Notes: generated by a model not told the origin, from the sequence alone. DNA of 64,000 nucleotides from Methylorubrum rhodinum (GCF_014199935.1 NZ_JACHOP010000024.1:1-64000), one strand, 5' to 3'. Positions 8,884-19,694 are shown, numbered from the stretch's first letter. Numbers and translations: made by a program.

Positions 8884-9273
8884 TCAATATCCACTCAATC
8901 CGCCATTATATTTCGGTGGACCGAAGCAAGGTGAAAACTCAAGAATGTGCTCGTATCTTGTTGCAGTTCTTGCGGCATTGATCGACACGATCCAGCCCTG
9001 TCCTGAATAGTACTCCGTCAGATCGAGCTTCCCGTAGTATGCCGAGCAGCAATCGGATGTTTTTTCAATGTCGGATATGTACTCGCTTCCACTGCTATAT
9101 CCATGTTTTTTATAGACATGACTGCGGTCCAAAAGATACTGTTTACCAAGGGCGACCGCCTCGTCCGGGCCGGCGATGAACCGATCGCAATCGATTGCTC
9201 GCTGTGAAAGGTAGATGACGACGCAGGCGGCAAGGCCGATCAGGCCGAAGAAGATGAAGGCGACGATTTTCAT
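8884..9273 (-). CDS. Small membrane-anchored or exported protein, orphan
   Basis: The 129-residue product starts with a hydrophobic segment at residues 4-23 (FIFFGLIGLAACVVIYL), which could be a membrane anchor or signal sequence. A polar domain with five cysteines (CD, CC, C) follows and ends in a Gly/Tyr-rich tail. I do not recognise a family. Its DNA and the following 80 bp are much more AT-rich than the flanking genes, suggesting recent acquisition. It lies between the BchE-like gene and the cis-prenyltransferase gene, all on the minus strand, with no evident functional link. Confidence 0.6.
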   Translation of the reverse strand: MKIVAFIFFGLIGLAACVVIYLSQRAIDCDRFIAGPDEAVALGKQYLLDRSHVYKKHGYSSGSEYISDIEKTSDCCSAYYGKLDLTEYYSGQGWIVSINAARTATRYEHILEFSPCFGPPKYNGGLSGY

Positions 9274-9381
9274 CGGTGAATCCGATCAGGCCTATCTGGC
9301 CTGAGAGGACTTGGCGCAATCGCCGAAGCCGAGAGCACCCGTCCGTGAACGGGAAGTCCGCCGATCTCCGAGACGATCGGA

Positions 9382-10095
9382 TCACGCCGCCACGGACACC
9401 TTGGGCGCGTTCAAGCCCCCGAACCGCCGATCCCGCGCGGTGAAGTCGCTCACCGCCGCCGCCAAATCCGCCTCCCCGAAATCCGGCCACATCCGGTCGG
9501 TGAAGTGCAGCTCGGCATAGGCCGCCTCCCACAGCAGGAAGTCGGACAGGCGCTTCTCGCCGCCGGTGCGGATCAGGAGATCGACGTCGCCGGCCTCGCC
9601 CAGGGCGCCGCTCATCGCTTCCCGCGAAAAACCCTCCGGGCCGAGCCGGGCGGCCGCCGAAAGGATCGCGTCGCGGGAGGAGTAATCGACGGCGATGCGC
9701 AGGGTCAGGCGGGTGCCGGCGGCGGTGGCGGCCTCGGCCCGTTCAATCGCCTGCGGGATGCCGTCGGGCAGGCGGTCGCGGCGGCCGATCACGGTGAGCC
9801 GCGTGCCGGTGCGGGCCAGCCGGTCGGTCTCGCTGCGCAGATAGGCACGTAGCAGGCGCATCAGCCCGCCGACCTCGTCGGCCGGGCGGCGCCAGTTGTC
9901 GGAGGAGAAGGCGTAGAGCGTCAGCGTGCCCACGCCGAGATCGGGGGCGGCCTCCGCCACCCGCTGGATCGTCTTGACGCCGGCCCGGTGCCCGGCCCCG
10001 CGCGGCAGGCCGCGGGCGCTCGCCCAGCGGCCGTTGCCGTCCATGATGATCGCCGCGTGAAGTTTTTGGGGTCTGCGCTCGAAACTGCTTTGCAT
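9382..10095 (-). CDS. uppS: Isoprenyl transferase (undecaprenyl-diphosphate-synthase family)
   Basis: This cis-prenyltransferase would condense isopentenyl diphosphate onto an allylic diphosphate to make a polyprenyl carrier lipid. The 237-residue product has all family motifs: IIMDGNGRWA with the metal-binding Asp at residue 19, GHRAG, LYAFSSDNWRRP, DLLIRTGGEKRLSDF and WPDF near the end. In most alphaproteobacteria the housekeeping uppS sits with cdsA, dxr and rseP. None of these are here, so this may be a second, specialised copy. The symbol names the family and not a proven role. Confidence 0.88.
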   Translation of the reverse strand: MQSSFERRPQKLHAAIIMDGNGRWASARGLPRGAGHRAGVKTIQRVAEAAPDLGVGTLTLYAFSSDNWRRPADEVGGLMRLLRAYLRSETDRLARTGTRLTVIGRRDRLPDGIPQAIERAEAATAAGTRLTLRIAVDYSSRDAILSAAARLGPEGFSREAMSGALGEAGDVDLLIRTGGEKRLSDFLLWEAAYAELHFTDRMWPDFGEADLAAAVSDFTARDRRFGGLNAPKVSVAA

Positions 10096-10165
10096 CGTAA
10101 AGCTCCCGGGCGGATGACGGCCGATCAGAGAGGAATTTCGTTAAGATTCGATCGAAGCGCGCCGG

Positions 10166-10549
10166 TCAGGCCGGTTCGGCGAAGCCGGCGGCGCTCTTAC
10201 GACCCGCGGCGGTGTCCTTGCCTCCGGCGGCCTGCGCGTCGCGCACCACCTGCTCCAGCACCGCGAGGTAATCGAGGAAGCGGGCGCGGCCGGACGGCGT
10301 CAGCCGGCACAGGGTCTGCGGGCGGTTCTGGTCGTAGCCCTTCTCCAGGGCGACGAGGTCGGCCTCCTGCAGCACCGCGAGGTGGCGGCTCAGATTGCCG
10401 TCGGTGAGCCCGCACAGGCGCTTGAGGTCGGGGAAGGCGAGGCCGCGGGGATGCGAGGCCAGCGAGGTCAGCACCGAGAGCCGCGCCCGCTCGTGGATGA
10501 CCCGGTCGAGCCCCTCGTAGGAGAAGCGCGCTTCCGTCGCGTCAGGCAT
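10166..10549 (-). CDS. Winged-helix transcriptional regulator (ArsR/HTH_34 type)
   Basis: The 127-residue product has a winged helix-turn-helix at about 20-95. The recognition helix region contains GLTDGNLSRHLAVLQEA and is followed by a wing ending in CRLTPSGRARF. This matches the stand-alone winged-helix (PF13601-type) regulators that are often paired with a small membrane protein. Its ATG at 10549 overlaps the stop of the upstream membrane-protein gene by 8 nt, so the two are co-translated. The palindrome at 11191-11209, just upstream of the operon, is the natural operator candidate and implies autoregulation. Confidence 0.82.
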   Translation of the reverse strand: MPDATEARFSYEGLDRVIHERARLSVLTSLASHPRGLAFPDLKRLCGLTDGNLSRHLAVLQEADLVALEKGYDQNRPQTLCRLTPSGRARFLDYLAVLEQVVRDAQAAGGKDTAAGRKSAAGFAEPA

Positions 10550-11165
10550 CGAGGCCTCCCTCGCTCTGGCCCGGCTGGCGGTGGACGATGATCGCGAGCA
10601 GCCCCTGGCCGACCGCGAAGGGCAGGCCCATCAGCCAGGGCGAGAGCTGGCGGCCCTCGCTCGCCAGCGCCAGCACGGTGAGCCCCGCGAGCAGGTACCA
10701 CGCGCCGACGAGCTGGACCGGGCGCGGCAGGATGCGGGCGGAGGCGAACAGCCCGAGCCCGACCAGCACCTGCCACAGCCCCGGCAGCATCCACAGGCCC
10801 TCGGGCACGAAGCGGGCGAAGACCAGCCCGAGGCAGAGCCCCGCCCCGCCCGCGGGCAGAAACCCCTCGATGGCGTTGAACACCATGGCGTCGGCGAGCC
10901 CCGAATGGACCCGCCGCGAGCGCCGCACCGCCTCGAAGCCGATCAGCGCGCAGGCGGCGATCGCCGTCGCGATCCACAGGCCGAAGAAGGCGACCGGTTG
11001 CCCGGTCGGATCGTCGAGGACGAGCGCCTGCCCGGCCGCCACGACGAGCGCCAGTGCGCCGGTCGCGGCCAAGGTCGCCGCCCCGAGGCCGCGGAAGGCG
11101 GTGTCGCGCGCGATCTGCATCCGGATCGCGACGATGTCGGCCAAGGCCCTGTCCAGATCCCGCAT
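10542..11165 (-). CDS. Multi-pass membrane protein co-transcribed with a winged-helix regulator
   Basis: The 207-residue product has six probable membrane segments, first at about 25-48 and 57-78 and then about 95-115, 120-140, 150-168 and 178-195. Polar ends include HSGLADAMVFNAIEGFLPAG. No enzyme motif is visible. Similar two-gene units (membrane protein plus HTH_34 regulator) occur widely with unknown function. The ATG at 11165 is chosen because the 19-bp palindrome lies only 26 nt upstream; the open frame continuing further upstream runs through that operator-like sequence. Confidence 0.7.
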   Translation of the reverse strand: MRDLDRALADIVAIRMQIARDTAFRGLGAATLAATGALALVVAAGQALVLDDPTGQPVAFFGLWIATAIAACALIGFEAVRRSRRVHSGLADAMVFNAIEGFLPAGGAGLCLGLVFARFVPEGLWMLPGLWQVLVGLGLFASARILPRPVQLVGAWYLLAGLTVLALASEGRQLSPWLMGLPFAVGQGLLAIIVHRQPGQSEGGLDA

Positions 11166-11190
11166 GGGGCGCCCCCTCCGAGGCCAGCCA

Positions 11191-11209
11191 TACTTTGCAT
11201 TGCAAAGTA
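11191..11209. promoter_or_regulatory. Candidate operator palindrome
   Basis: TACTTTGCA-T-TGCAAAGTA is a perfect 9-bp inverted repeat around one central base. Its AT-rich composition stands out in GC-rich DNA. It lies just upstream of the membrane-protein/winged-helix-regulator operon on the minus strand, where a repressor of that operon would bind. The regulator encoded by the operon is the obvious candidate ligand. This is inference from position and symmetry. Confidence 0.6.
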
Positions 11210-11412
11210 CACGCGGATGCAGAGCCGTCAAGCGCCTTCGATTGGCCAGGGCTCCGCCCTGGCGACCCGCCGAAGGGCTCGCCCTTCGGAAGCCCGTATC
11301 TGGAGGCGCTGCTCGCAACTCTGTCGAGCGGGACGTTCGAGCCCACAGGGCGCGGCAACACCGAACCCGCGCGCGTCTTCCGCCTGCCGCCGATACGGCC
11401 CATATTGGCCCC

Positions 11413-14112
<2,700 letters not shown>

Positions 14113-14234
14113 GGCGACCGCAGACCGGCGCGCGGGGGCGGAACCTCGGCCGCAGACCCGGATTGGCTTGTCAGACCCTGCCTGCCGTGGGCCGCCTTCG
14201 CGTCGGCCGCGGTCACCGCACGACGGAGCCCCCG

Positions 14235-14531
14235 ATGCGCCCCATCCTTCGACGCCCCCTCGCGGTGGCTCTCCTCGCCGTGACCGTTCTGCCCGGCGCC
14301 GTTCTGGCTCAGAGCGTGGCCAACCCCAACGACCAGCCCACCGCCGGCACCCTGCCCGCGGATACGAGCACCCTCCCCCGCCAGAATTCCGCGGCCGACC
14401 GCTCGACCGGCGACGTGCGCGCCCCGAGCGCGATCCGCCCCTCGACCTCGGTCATGCCCGACGGCAGCGCCACCCGCACCAACCCCCTCGACCATCTCTC
14501 CGCCCGCTACCGCTCGACCCGCGAGAATTGA
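14235..14531 (+). CDS. Small secreted or periplasmic protein, unknown function
   Basis: The 98-residue product begins with a clear signal peptide (RRPLAVALLAVTVLPGAVLAQS; probable cleavage after the ALA at about residue 25). The rest is Pro/Ser/Thr/Asn-rich and looks disordered, without a recognised domain. It starts about 120 bp after uvrB on the same strand. GGAGCC upstream of ATG 14235 may serve as the ribosome-binding site. Similar short disordered exported proteins are common in Methylobacterium genomes, but no role is known to me. Confidence 0.6.
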   Translation: MRPILRRPLAVALLAVTVLPGAVLAQSVANPNDQPTAGTLPADTSTLPRQNSAADRSTGDVRAPSAIRPSTSVMPDGSATRTNPLDHLSARYRSTREN

Positions 14532-14639
14532 CGGGCCGACGTCCCGGACGGCCTCTCGACGAGCCCCGAGCACCGTTGCGGATCGCGTCGCGCGCATCGT
14601 GTCCTGGGGCGCGAAGCCTCGAAGGAGCCATCGTGATCA

Positions 14640-14880
14640 GGTTCGGGCCGTTTTCGGCGCCCGAGCCTGGTCGTTCGGCGGCATGGCGTTGAGGCTGTCC
14701 AGCGCTTTCGCGTGGTGGCGACGAGCGCCGCCTCGGCGAGCCTTCCCTGCTTCTTGAGCCGGGTGTGGAACGCCTTGAGGACGGGGTGGTGCTGCACCCC
14801 GCTCGTGATGGCCCGGAACACCCGGAGGGCGTCGGGCAGGCGACAGCCCTCCTCCGGAACCGACGGCTGGCTCGGGGCGG
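14640..14880 (-). pseudogene. IS110/IS116-type transposase C-terminal remnant, frameshifted
   Basis: Translated on the minus strand, 14880-14700 reads EEGCRLPDALRVF and then HPVLKAFHTRLKKQGRLAEA followed by ALVATTRK. This is the C-terminal signature of IS110-family (Transposase_20) transposases. After RK the frame must shift by one base to continue as KALDSLNAM, the usual family ending. Only the last quarter of the gene is left, there is no start or N-terminal DEDD domain, and no flanking repeats are visible. It is a dead fragment lying in the gap between the small secreted protein and the MarR-type regulator. Confidence 0.65.
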
Positions 14881-14967
14881 CGCCTGCGAGAAGCGCTCAT
14901 CCCATCGACGAAGGCCACCGGCCTCCGTCGCCTGCCGGGATGGATTCCCGTTATCTCAGGTCGCTGA

Positions 14968-15486
14968 TCAGAGACGATAGCGGATCTGGTCGGTCCAGAA
15001 ACGCTCCAGGCGGGTCAGCGCCTGGTTGAGGCGGCCGAAATCGTCCTCGGAGATGCCGCCGATCGGCTGGATCGTGCGGGAATGCTTGTCGTAGAGGCCC
15101 TGGATCACGTCGTGGATCTCGCGGCCCTTGGTGGTGAGGCTGATGCGCACCGAGCGGCGGTCGGTCTTGGAGCGGGCGTGGTGGAGGAAGCCCGCCTCGA
15201 CCAGCTTCTTGACGTTGTAGGAGACGTTCGAGCCGAGATAGTAGCCCTTGGAGCGCAGCTCGCTGGCGGTCAGCTCCTTGTCGCCGATGTTGTAGAGCAG
15301 CAGCGCCTGGACGCTGTTGACGTCCTCGCGGCCGCGGCGGTCGAACTCGTCCTTGATCACGTCGAGCAGGCGGCGGTGCAGGCGCTCCACGAGGTGCAGG
15401 GCCTCGAGGTAGGAGCCGGCGGCGCCGAGGTCGGGGACGGCGGTCTCGGCGGGCTTGCGGGCGGTGTTGGCGGCCTTCGTGCTCAT
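14968..15486 (-). CDS. MarR-family transcriptional regulator, LdtR-like
   Basis: The 172-residue product has a MarR-type winged helix (about 60-135) with ELRSKGYYLGSNVSYNVKKL as the recognition region and RSKTDRRSVRISLT as the wing. This is the distinctive LdtR-like subgroup of Hyphomicrobiales; in Liberibacter and Sinorhizobium, LdtR controls L,D-transpeptidase and stress genes. A DUF6163-like membrane protein lies upstream on the same strand, a neighbourhood I associate with this subgroup. An inverted repeat at 15599-15618 lies in its upstream region. Confidence 0.85.
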   Translation of the reverse strand: MSTKAANTARKPAETAVPDLGAAGSYLEALHLVERLHRRLLDVIKDEFDRRGREDVNSVQALLLYNIGDKELTASELRSKGYYLGSNVSYNVKKLVEAGFLHHARSKTDRRSVRISLTTKGREIHDVIQGLYDKHSRTIQPIGGISEDDFGRLNQALTRLERFWTDQIRYRL

Positions 15487-15598
15487 CGGTTCAAGCCTCT
15501 CTGTCGGATCGTGCCGGCTGCGTCGTCCGGCATCGCTTATGGACTTGAACCTAGGTGCCTCGAATGAAAGCCGATTTAAGCGACAGGATGAACTTCCG

Positions 15599-15618
15599 AT
15601 TTACTTCTGTCGGTAAAT
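15599..15618. promoter_or_regulatory. Candidate operator inverted repeat upstream of the LdtR-like gene
   Basis: ATTTAC at 15599-15604 and GTAAAT at 15613-15618 form a 6-bp inverted repeat with an 8-bp spacer, in the AT-enriched region upstream of the MarR-type gene. MarR proteins bind such palindromes and often autoregulate. Nothing else links this site to the regulator. Confidence 0.3.
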
Positions 15619-15627
15619 GCAAAATGA

Positions 15628-15646
15628 AGCGGTCGTTTTTACCGCT
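15628..15646 (-). terminator. Weak terminator candidate after the DUF6163-like gene
   Basis: AGCGGT (15628-15633) and ACCGCT (15641-15646) can pair around a seven-base A-rich loop, as read from the minus strand. The hairpin is immediately downstream of the stop at 15650 and is followed by TCATTTTG. The stem is only 6 bp, so confidence is low. Confidence 0.3.
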
Positions 15647-15649
15647 CGT

Positions 15650-16123
15650 TCAGCCAACATCGCGTGCGGCGAGCCAGGATAACACGAAGTAAATCGCGAC
15701 GATGCTTGCCTGCACTGCGATGATCGGCGTCGACATCGGCAGGAGCTGCGGCGTGAGCGCGGCCAGCGTCAGCGCCGAGGTGGCGGCGAGCAGCCAGACC
15801 ACCCCGCCCCAGGCGCTCGTCAGCCACAGGCCGACCGCGGCCACGAAGTCGATCACCGCGAAATAGACGATCGCGGCCTGCCGCCCGGGGGACAGGTCGG
15901 CGAACGGCGTCGCGCCCGGCCACAGGTCGAGGATCTGCGCCCAGGTGGCGAGGCCCTTGGCGACCCAGGCGAGCGCGGTGATCCGCATGAACCAGACCAG
16001 CACCACGTCCCAGCGGGTCTGCTGGCGCGGCGCCGCCTCCTCGATGCGATCGACCGGCCCGGAGCCCGCGCTCGGGCGCCCGCGCCCGTCCCGCGTCGTG
16101 CCGACCTTGGCGAGCGCCCTCAT
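15650..16123 (-). CDS. DUF6163-like small membrane protein
   Basis: The 157-residue product has a polar N-terminus (about 1-38) and then four membrane segments (about 40-62, 84-104, 108-126 and 134-152). The sequence DVVLVWFMRITALAWVAKGL leading into WAQILDLWP fits the DUF6163 family as I know it. The ATG at 16123 overlaps the TGA of the upstream hydrolase gene (ATGA), so the two are translationally coupled. Function is unknown; its position between the hydrolase and the MarR-type regulator suggests shared transcription with the hydrolase. Confidence 0.65.
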   Translation of the reverse strand: MRALAKVGTTRDGRGRPSAGSGPVDRIEEAAPRQQTRWDVVLVWFMRITALAWVAKGLATWAQILDLWPGATPFADLSPGRQAAIVYFAVIDFVAAVGLWLTSAWGGVVWLLAATSALTLAALTPQLLPMSTPIIAVQASIVAIYFVLSWLAARDVG

Positions 16124-17202
16124 GGCCGCGGCCCCTCGCTGCCGTCGAAGCGGGGCGTCGCGCCGTCCTCGCCGGCGAAGGCGGCCTCGATCGCCGCGGT
16201 ATCGACCGCCTCCAGCGTCGGCGGGTTCCAGGCGGGCCGGTTGTCCTTGTCGACGATGACGGCGCGCACGCCCTCGTAGAAGTCGGGGCCGCGCATCACC
16301 TGCCCGCACAGCCGGTACTCGACCCGCATGGCTTGCGCGAAGCTCAAGGATAGCCCCCGCTGCATCTGCGTCAGCGCGATGGCGAGGCTGGTGGGCGAGC
16401 GGGTGCGGAGCGTCGCCGCCGTCTTTTCCGCGAAGGTGGAACCGTCCCGCGCCGCCATGTCGAGGCGATCGAGGATGTCGGCGACGGTGTCGGCGCAGAA
16501 GCACGCGTCGATGGTCGTGTGCTCGCTCGTCAGCGGGCCGGTCTCCGGCGTCGGCGCCGCGAAGCGGCTCAGCGTGTCGGCGATGTCGTCGCCCCGCGCC
16601 AGCCCGTCGAGCACCGCCTCAAAATCCGCCGCCCGGACCGAATGGGTCGCGAGCCCGACGTGAAGCGCGTCGCCCGCCCCGATCCGGTTGCCGGTGAGCG
16701 CGAGATAGGCGCCCGTGCGGCCGGGCAGGCGCGGCAGGGCGTAGGTCGCGCCGACATCGGGGAAGAAGCCGATGCCGGTCTCGGGCATGGCGAAGCTGTA
16801 AGTCTCAGCGGCGACCCGCACGTCACCGTGCAGCGAGATGCCGACGCCGCCGCCCATGACGATGCCCTCGATCAGCGCGACGTAGGGCTTCGGGTAGGTT
16901 TTTACGTACGCGTCGAGCAGATACTCGGCCTGCCAGAACGCCATCACCTCGGTAAGCCGCCCGGTCTGACCGAGCGCGTGGATGCGGCGGATGTCGCCGC
17001 CCGCGCAGAAGGCGCGCCCGCCCGATCCCCGCACCGCGACGCGGGTGACCGCCGGCTCGTCCGCCCAGGCGCGGAGTTGCCGGTGCATCGCCTCGACCAT
17101 CGGCAGGGTGAGGGCGTTGAGCGCCTTCGGCCGCGCCAGGGTGACGATCCCCGCCGCCCCGCGCCGCTCGAACGTGATCTCGGGCTCCGCCGCGTCCGCC
17201 AT
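16120..17202 (-). CDS. Enoyl-CoA hydratase/isomerase family, probable 3-hydroxyisobutyryl-CoA hydrolase
   Basis: The 360-residue product has an N-terminal crotonase core followed by the C-terminal extension typical of 3-hydroxyisobutyryl-CoA hydrolases, which release free 3-hydroxyisobutyrate in valine breakdown. Visible motifs are RPKALNALTLPM, GRAFCAGGDIR, EGIVMGGGVGIS (oxyanion hole) and MPETGIGFFPDVG with the catalytic Glu. The C-terminal segment EYRLCGQVMRGPDFYEGVRA is also diagnostic. ATG 17202 is preferred because GAGAAAG precedes it; an in-frame GTG at 17217 would add five residues. In methylotrophs such enzymes may also act on other short branched acyl-CoAs. Confidence 0.85.
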   Translation of the reverse strand: MADAAEPEITFERRGAAGIVTLARPKALNALTLPMVEAMHRQLRAWADEPAVTRVAVRGSGGRAFCAGGDIRRIHALGQTGRLTEVMAFWQAEYLLDAYVKTYPKPYVALIEGIVMGGGVGISLHGDVRVAAETYSFAMPETGIGFFPDVGATYALPRLPGRTGAYLALTGNRIGAGDALHVGLATHSVRAADFEAVLDGLARGDDIADTLSRFAAPTPETGPLTSEHTTIDACFCADTVADILDRLDMAARDGSTFAEKTAATLRTRSPTSLAIALTQMQRGLSLSFAQAMRVEYRLCGQVMRGPDFYEGVRAVIVDKDNRPAWNPPTLEAVDTAAIEAAFAGEDGATPRFDGSEGPRP

Positions 17203-17266
17203 GCCGATCTTTCTCACCCCGCCCGCTCGGTTTCGACCATCCCGCCCAACCCCTGATCCCAGCCAG

Positions 17267-17385
17267 CCCCCTCATCCTGAGGTGCTGCGAAGCAGCCTCG
17301 AAGGAGGGCTCCAGCCTGCCGCCCGATCCCTGGAGCCCTCCTTCGCGGCCTCCGCTTCGCTGCGGCCCCTCAGGATGAGGGGGAG
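17267..17385. repeat. Palindromic intergenic repeat element, copy 1
   Basis: The outer arms CCCTCATCCTGAGG (from 17268) and CCTCAGGATGAGGG (to 17381) and the inner arms around GAAGGAGGGCTCCAG / CTGGAGCCCTCCTTC give a nested hairpin of about 115 bp. The same element, with the same inner and outer arms, occurs at 57372-57485. It lies between the hydroxyisobutyryl-CoA hydrolase gene and hemB, which diverge. This is a dispersed REP-like family. Confidence 0.85.
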
Positions 17386-17586
17386 GGTGGGATCGCGTGC
17401 GCGCTCCGTCGATGAGGCGATCGGGTCCGTTTGACGCGTTCTTAGACGAAGTCCGGGTGAAGGCGTCAATCGGCGAGACCCGCGAGCACCAAGGGCCTCC
17501 CCCGTCCTGCGGCGATGACGGCTTTCGGGGGCGATTCGGGATGTGCTAGGCCCCTCCCCGCTCACCCGAAGGTTTCGGAGCCTCCC

Positions 17587-18648
17587 ATGTCGAACGAACC
17601 GCGCCCGCTCGCCGTCGAGACCGCGCGGGAGGCCGCGCCCGGCGCCGGGCCCGCGGGGGCCTTGAGCCTCACCCAGCGCCCGCGCCGCAACCGCAAGGCC
17701 GAATGGTCGCGTCGCCTCGTGCGCGAGCATACGCTGACCGTCGACGACCTGATCTGGCCGCTCTTCGTGATCGAGGGCACGGGCCGGCGCGAGCCGATCG
17801 CCTCCATGCCGGGCGTCGAGCGCCTCAGCGTCGACGAGGCGGTGCGCGCGGCCGAAGCCGCGGCCCGGCTCGGCATCCCGGCGATCTCGTTCTTCCCCTA
17901 CACCGAGCCGGGCTTGCGCGACGCGACCGGCTCCGAGGCCCTCAATCGCGAAAACCTCGTCTGCCGGGCGGTGCGGGCGGTGAAGCGGGCGGTGCCCGAG
18001 ATCGGCGTGATGACCGACGTGGCGCTGGACCCGTACACCAGCCACGGCCATGACGGGCTGATCGAGGACGGCGCCATCCTCAACGACGAGACGGTCGCGG
18101 TGCTGGTCGAGCAGAGCCTGATCCAGGCCGAGGCCGGCACCGACATCATCGCGCCTTCCGACATGATGGACGGGCGCGTCGGCGCGATCCGCACCGGGCT
18201 CGACCGCGCAGGTTTTCGCGACGTGCAGATCATGGCCTATGCGGCCAAGTACGCATCCGCCTTCTACGGGCCGTTCCGCGACGCCATCGGCACCAAGGCG
18301 GCGCTGGTCGGCGACAAGCGCACCTACCAGATGGACCCCGGCAACGCGGCCGAGGCGCTGCGCGAGGTCGCCCTCGACGTGGCCGAGGGCGCCGATTCCG
18401 TGATGGTGAAGCCGGGGCTCCCCTATCTCGACATCATCACCCGGGTGAAGACCGAGTTCGGCGTGCCGACCTTCGCCTATCAGGTGTCGGGCGAGTACGC
18501 GATGATCGAGGCCGCCGCCCGCAACGGCTGGCTCGACGGCGACCGCGCCATGACCGAGAGCCTGCTCGCCTTCAAGCGCGCGGGCGCCGACGGGGTGCTG
18601 ACCTACTACGCCCCGCGCGTCGCCGAGCGTCTGCGCGCGGGCCTCTGA
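17587..18648 (+). CDS. hemB: Delta-aminolevulinic acid dehydratase (porphobilinogen synthase)
   Basis: HemB condenses two 5-aminolevulinate molecules into porphobilinogen in haem, cobalamin and bacteriochlorophyll synthesis. The product is 353 residues. The Schiff-base lysines are K221 (AAKYASAFYGPF) and K275 (VMVKPG). The metal site reads DVALDPYTSHGHDG (about 143-156). Asp replaces the zinc-binding Cys residues of the E. coli type, so this is a Mg-dependent, Zn-independent variant. A Pro/Ala-rich leader of about 30 residues precedes the core. ATG 17587 follows GGAGCC. The gene stands alone between two unrelated genes. Confidence 0.96.
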   Translation: MSNEPRPLAVETAREAAPGAGPAGALSLTQRPRRNRKAEWSRRLVREHTLTVDDLIWPLFVIEGTGRREPIASMPGVERLSVDEAVRAAEAAARLGIPAISFFPYTEPGLRDATGSEALNRENLVCRAVRAVKRAVPEIGVMTDVALDPYTSHGHDGLIEDGAILNDETVAVLVEQSLIQAEAGTDIIAPSDMMDGRVGAIRTGLDRAGFRDVQIMAYAAKYASAFYGPFRDAIGTKAALVGDKRTYQMDPGNAAEALREVALDVAEGADSVMVKPGLPYLDIITRVKTEFGVPTFAYQVSGEYAMIEAAARNGWLDGDRAMTESLLAFKRAGADGVLTYYAPRVAERLRAGL

Positions 18649-18662
18649 CGGGGCGCCTCCCC

Positions 18663-19091
18663 TTGAGCCCCGCCGCCCGGCGGGCGCTTCTCGCCCTCGG
18701 CCTCGCGCTGGGCTGGCTCGCCGCGGGCCTCGGCTGCGACACCGCCACGGATCGGCAGCGCGAGGCCCTGTGCCGCCGCGCCCTGCCCGCGCTCGCGCCC
18801 GAGGGCACGACCGCGCGGCTGCTGCGGGTCGGCCCCGGCTCGGGGCCCCGCAGCGTGCGGGTCGATTACCGGCTGGCCGACGCCGACGGCGTCCTGCTGA
18901 AGGGCGAGGAGGCCCGCCTGCGCTTCCTCGCCTGCGCCTTCGGCCCCGGCACCGAGATGACGGCGCTGACCACCGAGCGCGGGCCGGTCAACGGCGCCTC
19001 GCTCTACCTGCTGCGGCGCTACTACCTGGAGACGCCGGACGCCGAGGCGGCCGACCCGGGCAAATCCTCCGACGGCGCGGCGAAACGCTGA
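18663..19091 (+). CDS. Exported protein of unknown function
   Basis: The 142-residue product has an N-terminal hydrophobic signal (about 8-24, LLALGLALGWLAAGLGC). A cysteine at 25 might be lipidated, but the residues before it (GLG) fit a lipobox poorly. The remainder is a small alpha/beta-looking domain with four further charged repeats and no recognised family. The only plausible start is TTG at 18663, 14 bases after the hemB stop, which makes co-transcription with hemB likely. I cannot assign a function. Confidence 0.55.
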   Translation: MSPAARRALLALGLALGWLAAGLGCDTATDRQREALCRRALPALAPEGTTARLLRVGPGSGPRSVRVDYRLADADGVLLKGEEARLRFLACAFGPGTEMTALTTERGPVNGASLYLLRRYYLETPDAEAADPGKSSDGAAKR

Positions 19092-19180
19092 CGGCGGGGC
19101 TCACTTCTGGGGCTCCCTTGCAGCGCCGGCCGCGGCCCCCACCTCATGGGTATGTTTCTCCATCACTGCGGAGCCCCGGC

Positions 19181-19675
19181 ATGACGAACCCCACTTTCGA
19201 CCCCCGGCCGGGCTACACCGACCCTGCCGGCTATCCGCCCTACGGCGGCGTGCCGGTGCCCTATATCCGGGCGAGCCTCGGCGGGCGGGCGGTCGCCTAC
19301 CTGCTCGACCTGCTGTTCATCCTCGTCTTCACGGCGATCCTCGGAACGGCGATCTTCTTCGTCGGCATCGTCACCTTCGGCCTCGGCTGGACGCTGTTTC
19401 CGATCCTCGGCGTCAGCGGCATCCTCTACAGCGCGATCACCGTGGGCGGCTCCAAGCAGAGCACCATCGGCATGCGGATGATGGGCCTGCGTGTGGTCGC
19501 CCCCGAGAGCGGGCGCCCGGTCGACATGCTGACGGCGGCCGTCCACGCGCTGCTGTTCTACGTGGCGATCTCGACCTTCCTGCTGTGGTGCCTCGACATC
19601 CTGTTCGGCCTCGTGCGCGCCGACCGGCGGCTCGGCCACGACGTGCTGCTCGGGCTCGCGGTGGTGCGGGTCTGA
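19181..19675 (+). CDS. RDD family membrane protein
   Basis: The 164-residue product has a short Pro/Tyr-rich cytoplasmic tail and then the RDD domain: ASLGGRAVAYLLDLLFIL (with R and D in the first helix), a second membrane helix at about 60-80, GGSKQSTIGMRMMGLRVV, and a final helix ending in DRRLGHDVLLG. RDD proteins are integral membrane proteins, some proposed to act in ion or solute transport. The ATG at 19181 follows GGAGCC. The gene converges on the hybrid kinase gene, with only about 20 bp between stops. Confidence 0.85.
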   Translation: MTNPTFDPRPGYTDPAGYPPYGGVPVPYIRASLGGRAVAYLLDLLFILVFTAILGTAIFFVGIVTFGLGWTLFPILGVSGILYSAITVGGSKQSTIGMRMMGLRVVAPESGRPVDMLTAAVHALLFYVAISTFLLWCLDILFGLVRADRRLGHDVLLGLAVVRV

Positions 19676-19694
19676 CGCGCGCCTGCGAGGCCGC

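Noticed and set aside
10084..10105. Weak symmetry GCTTTGCATCGTAAAGC at the uppS start, similar to the operator at 11191
   Set aside because: The centre is mismatched and it overlaps the ATG codon; it is more likely chance similarity.
14968..16123. Assignment of the MarR-type gene and DUF6163-like gene as one operon
   Set aside because: They share a strand, but a 163-bp gap with a weak terminator and an operator-like repeat lies between them, so separate transcription is more likely.
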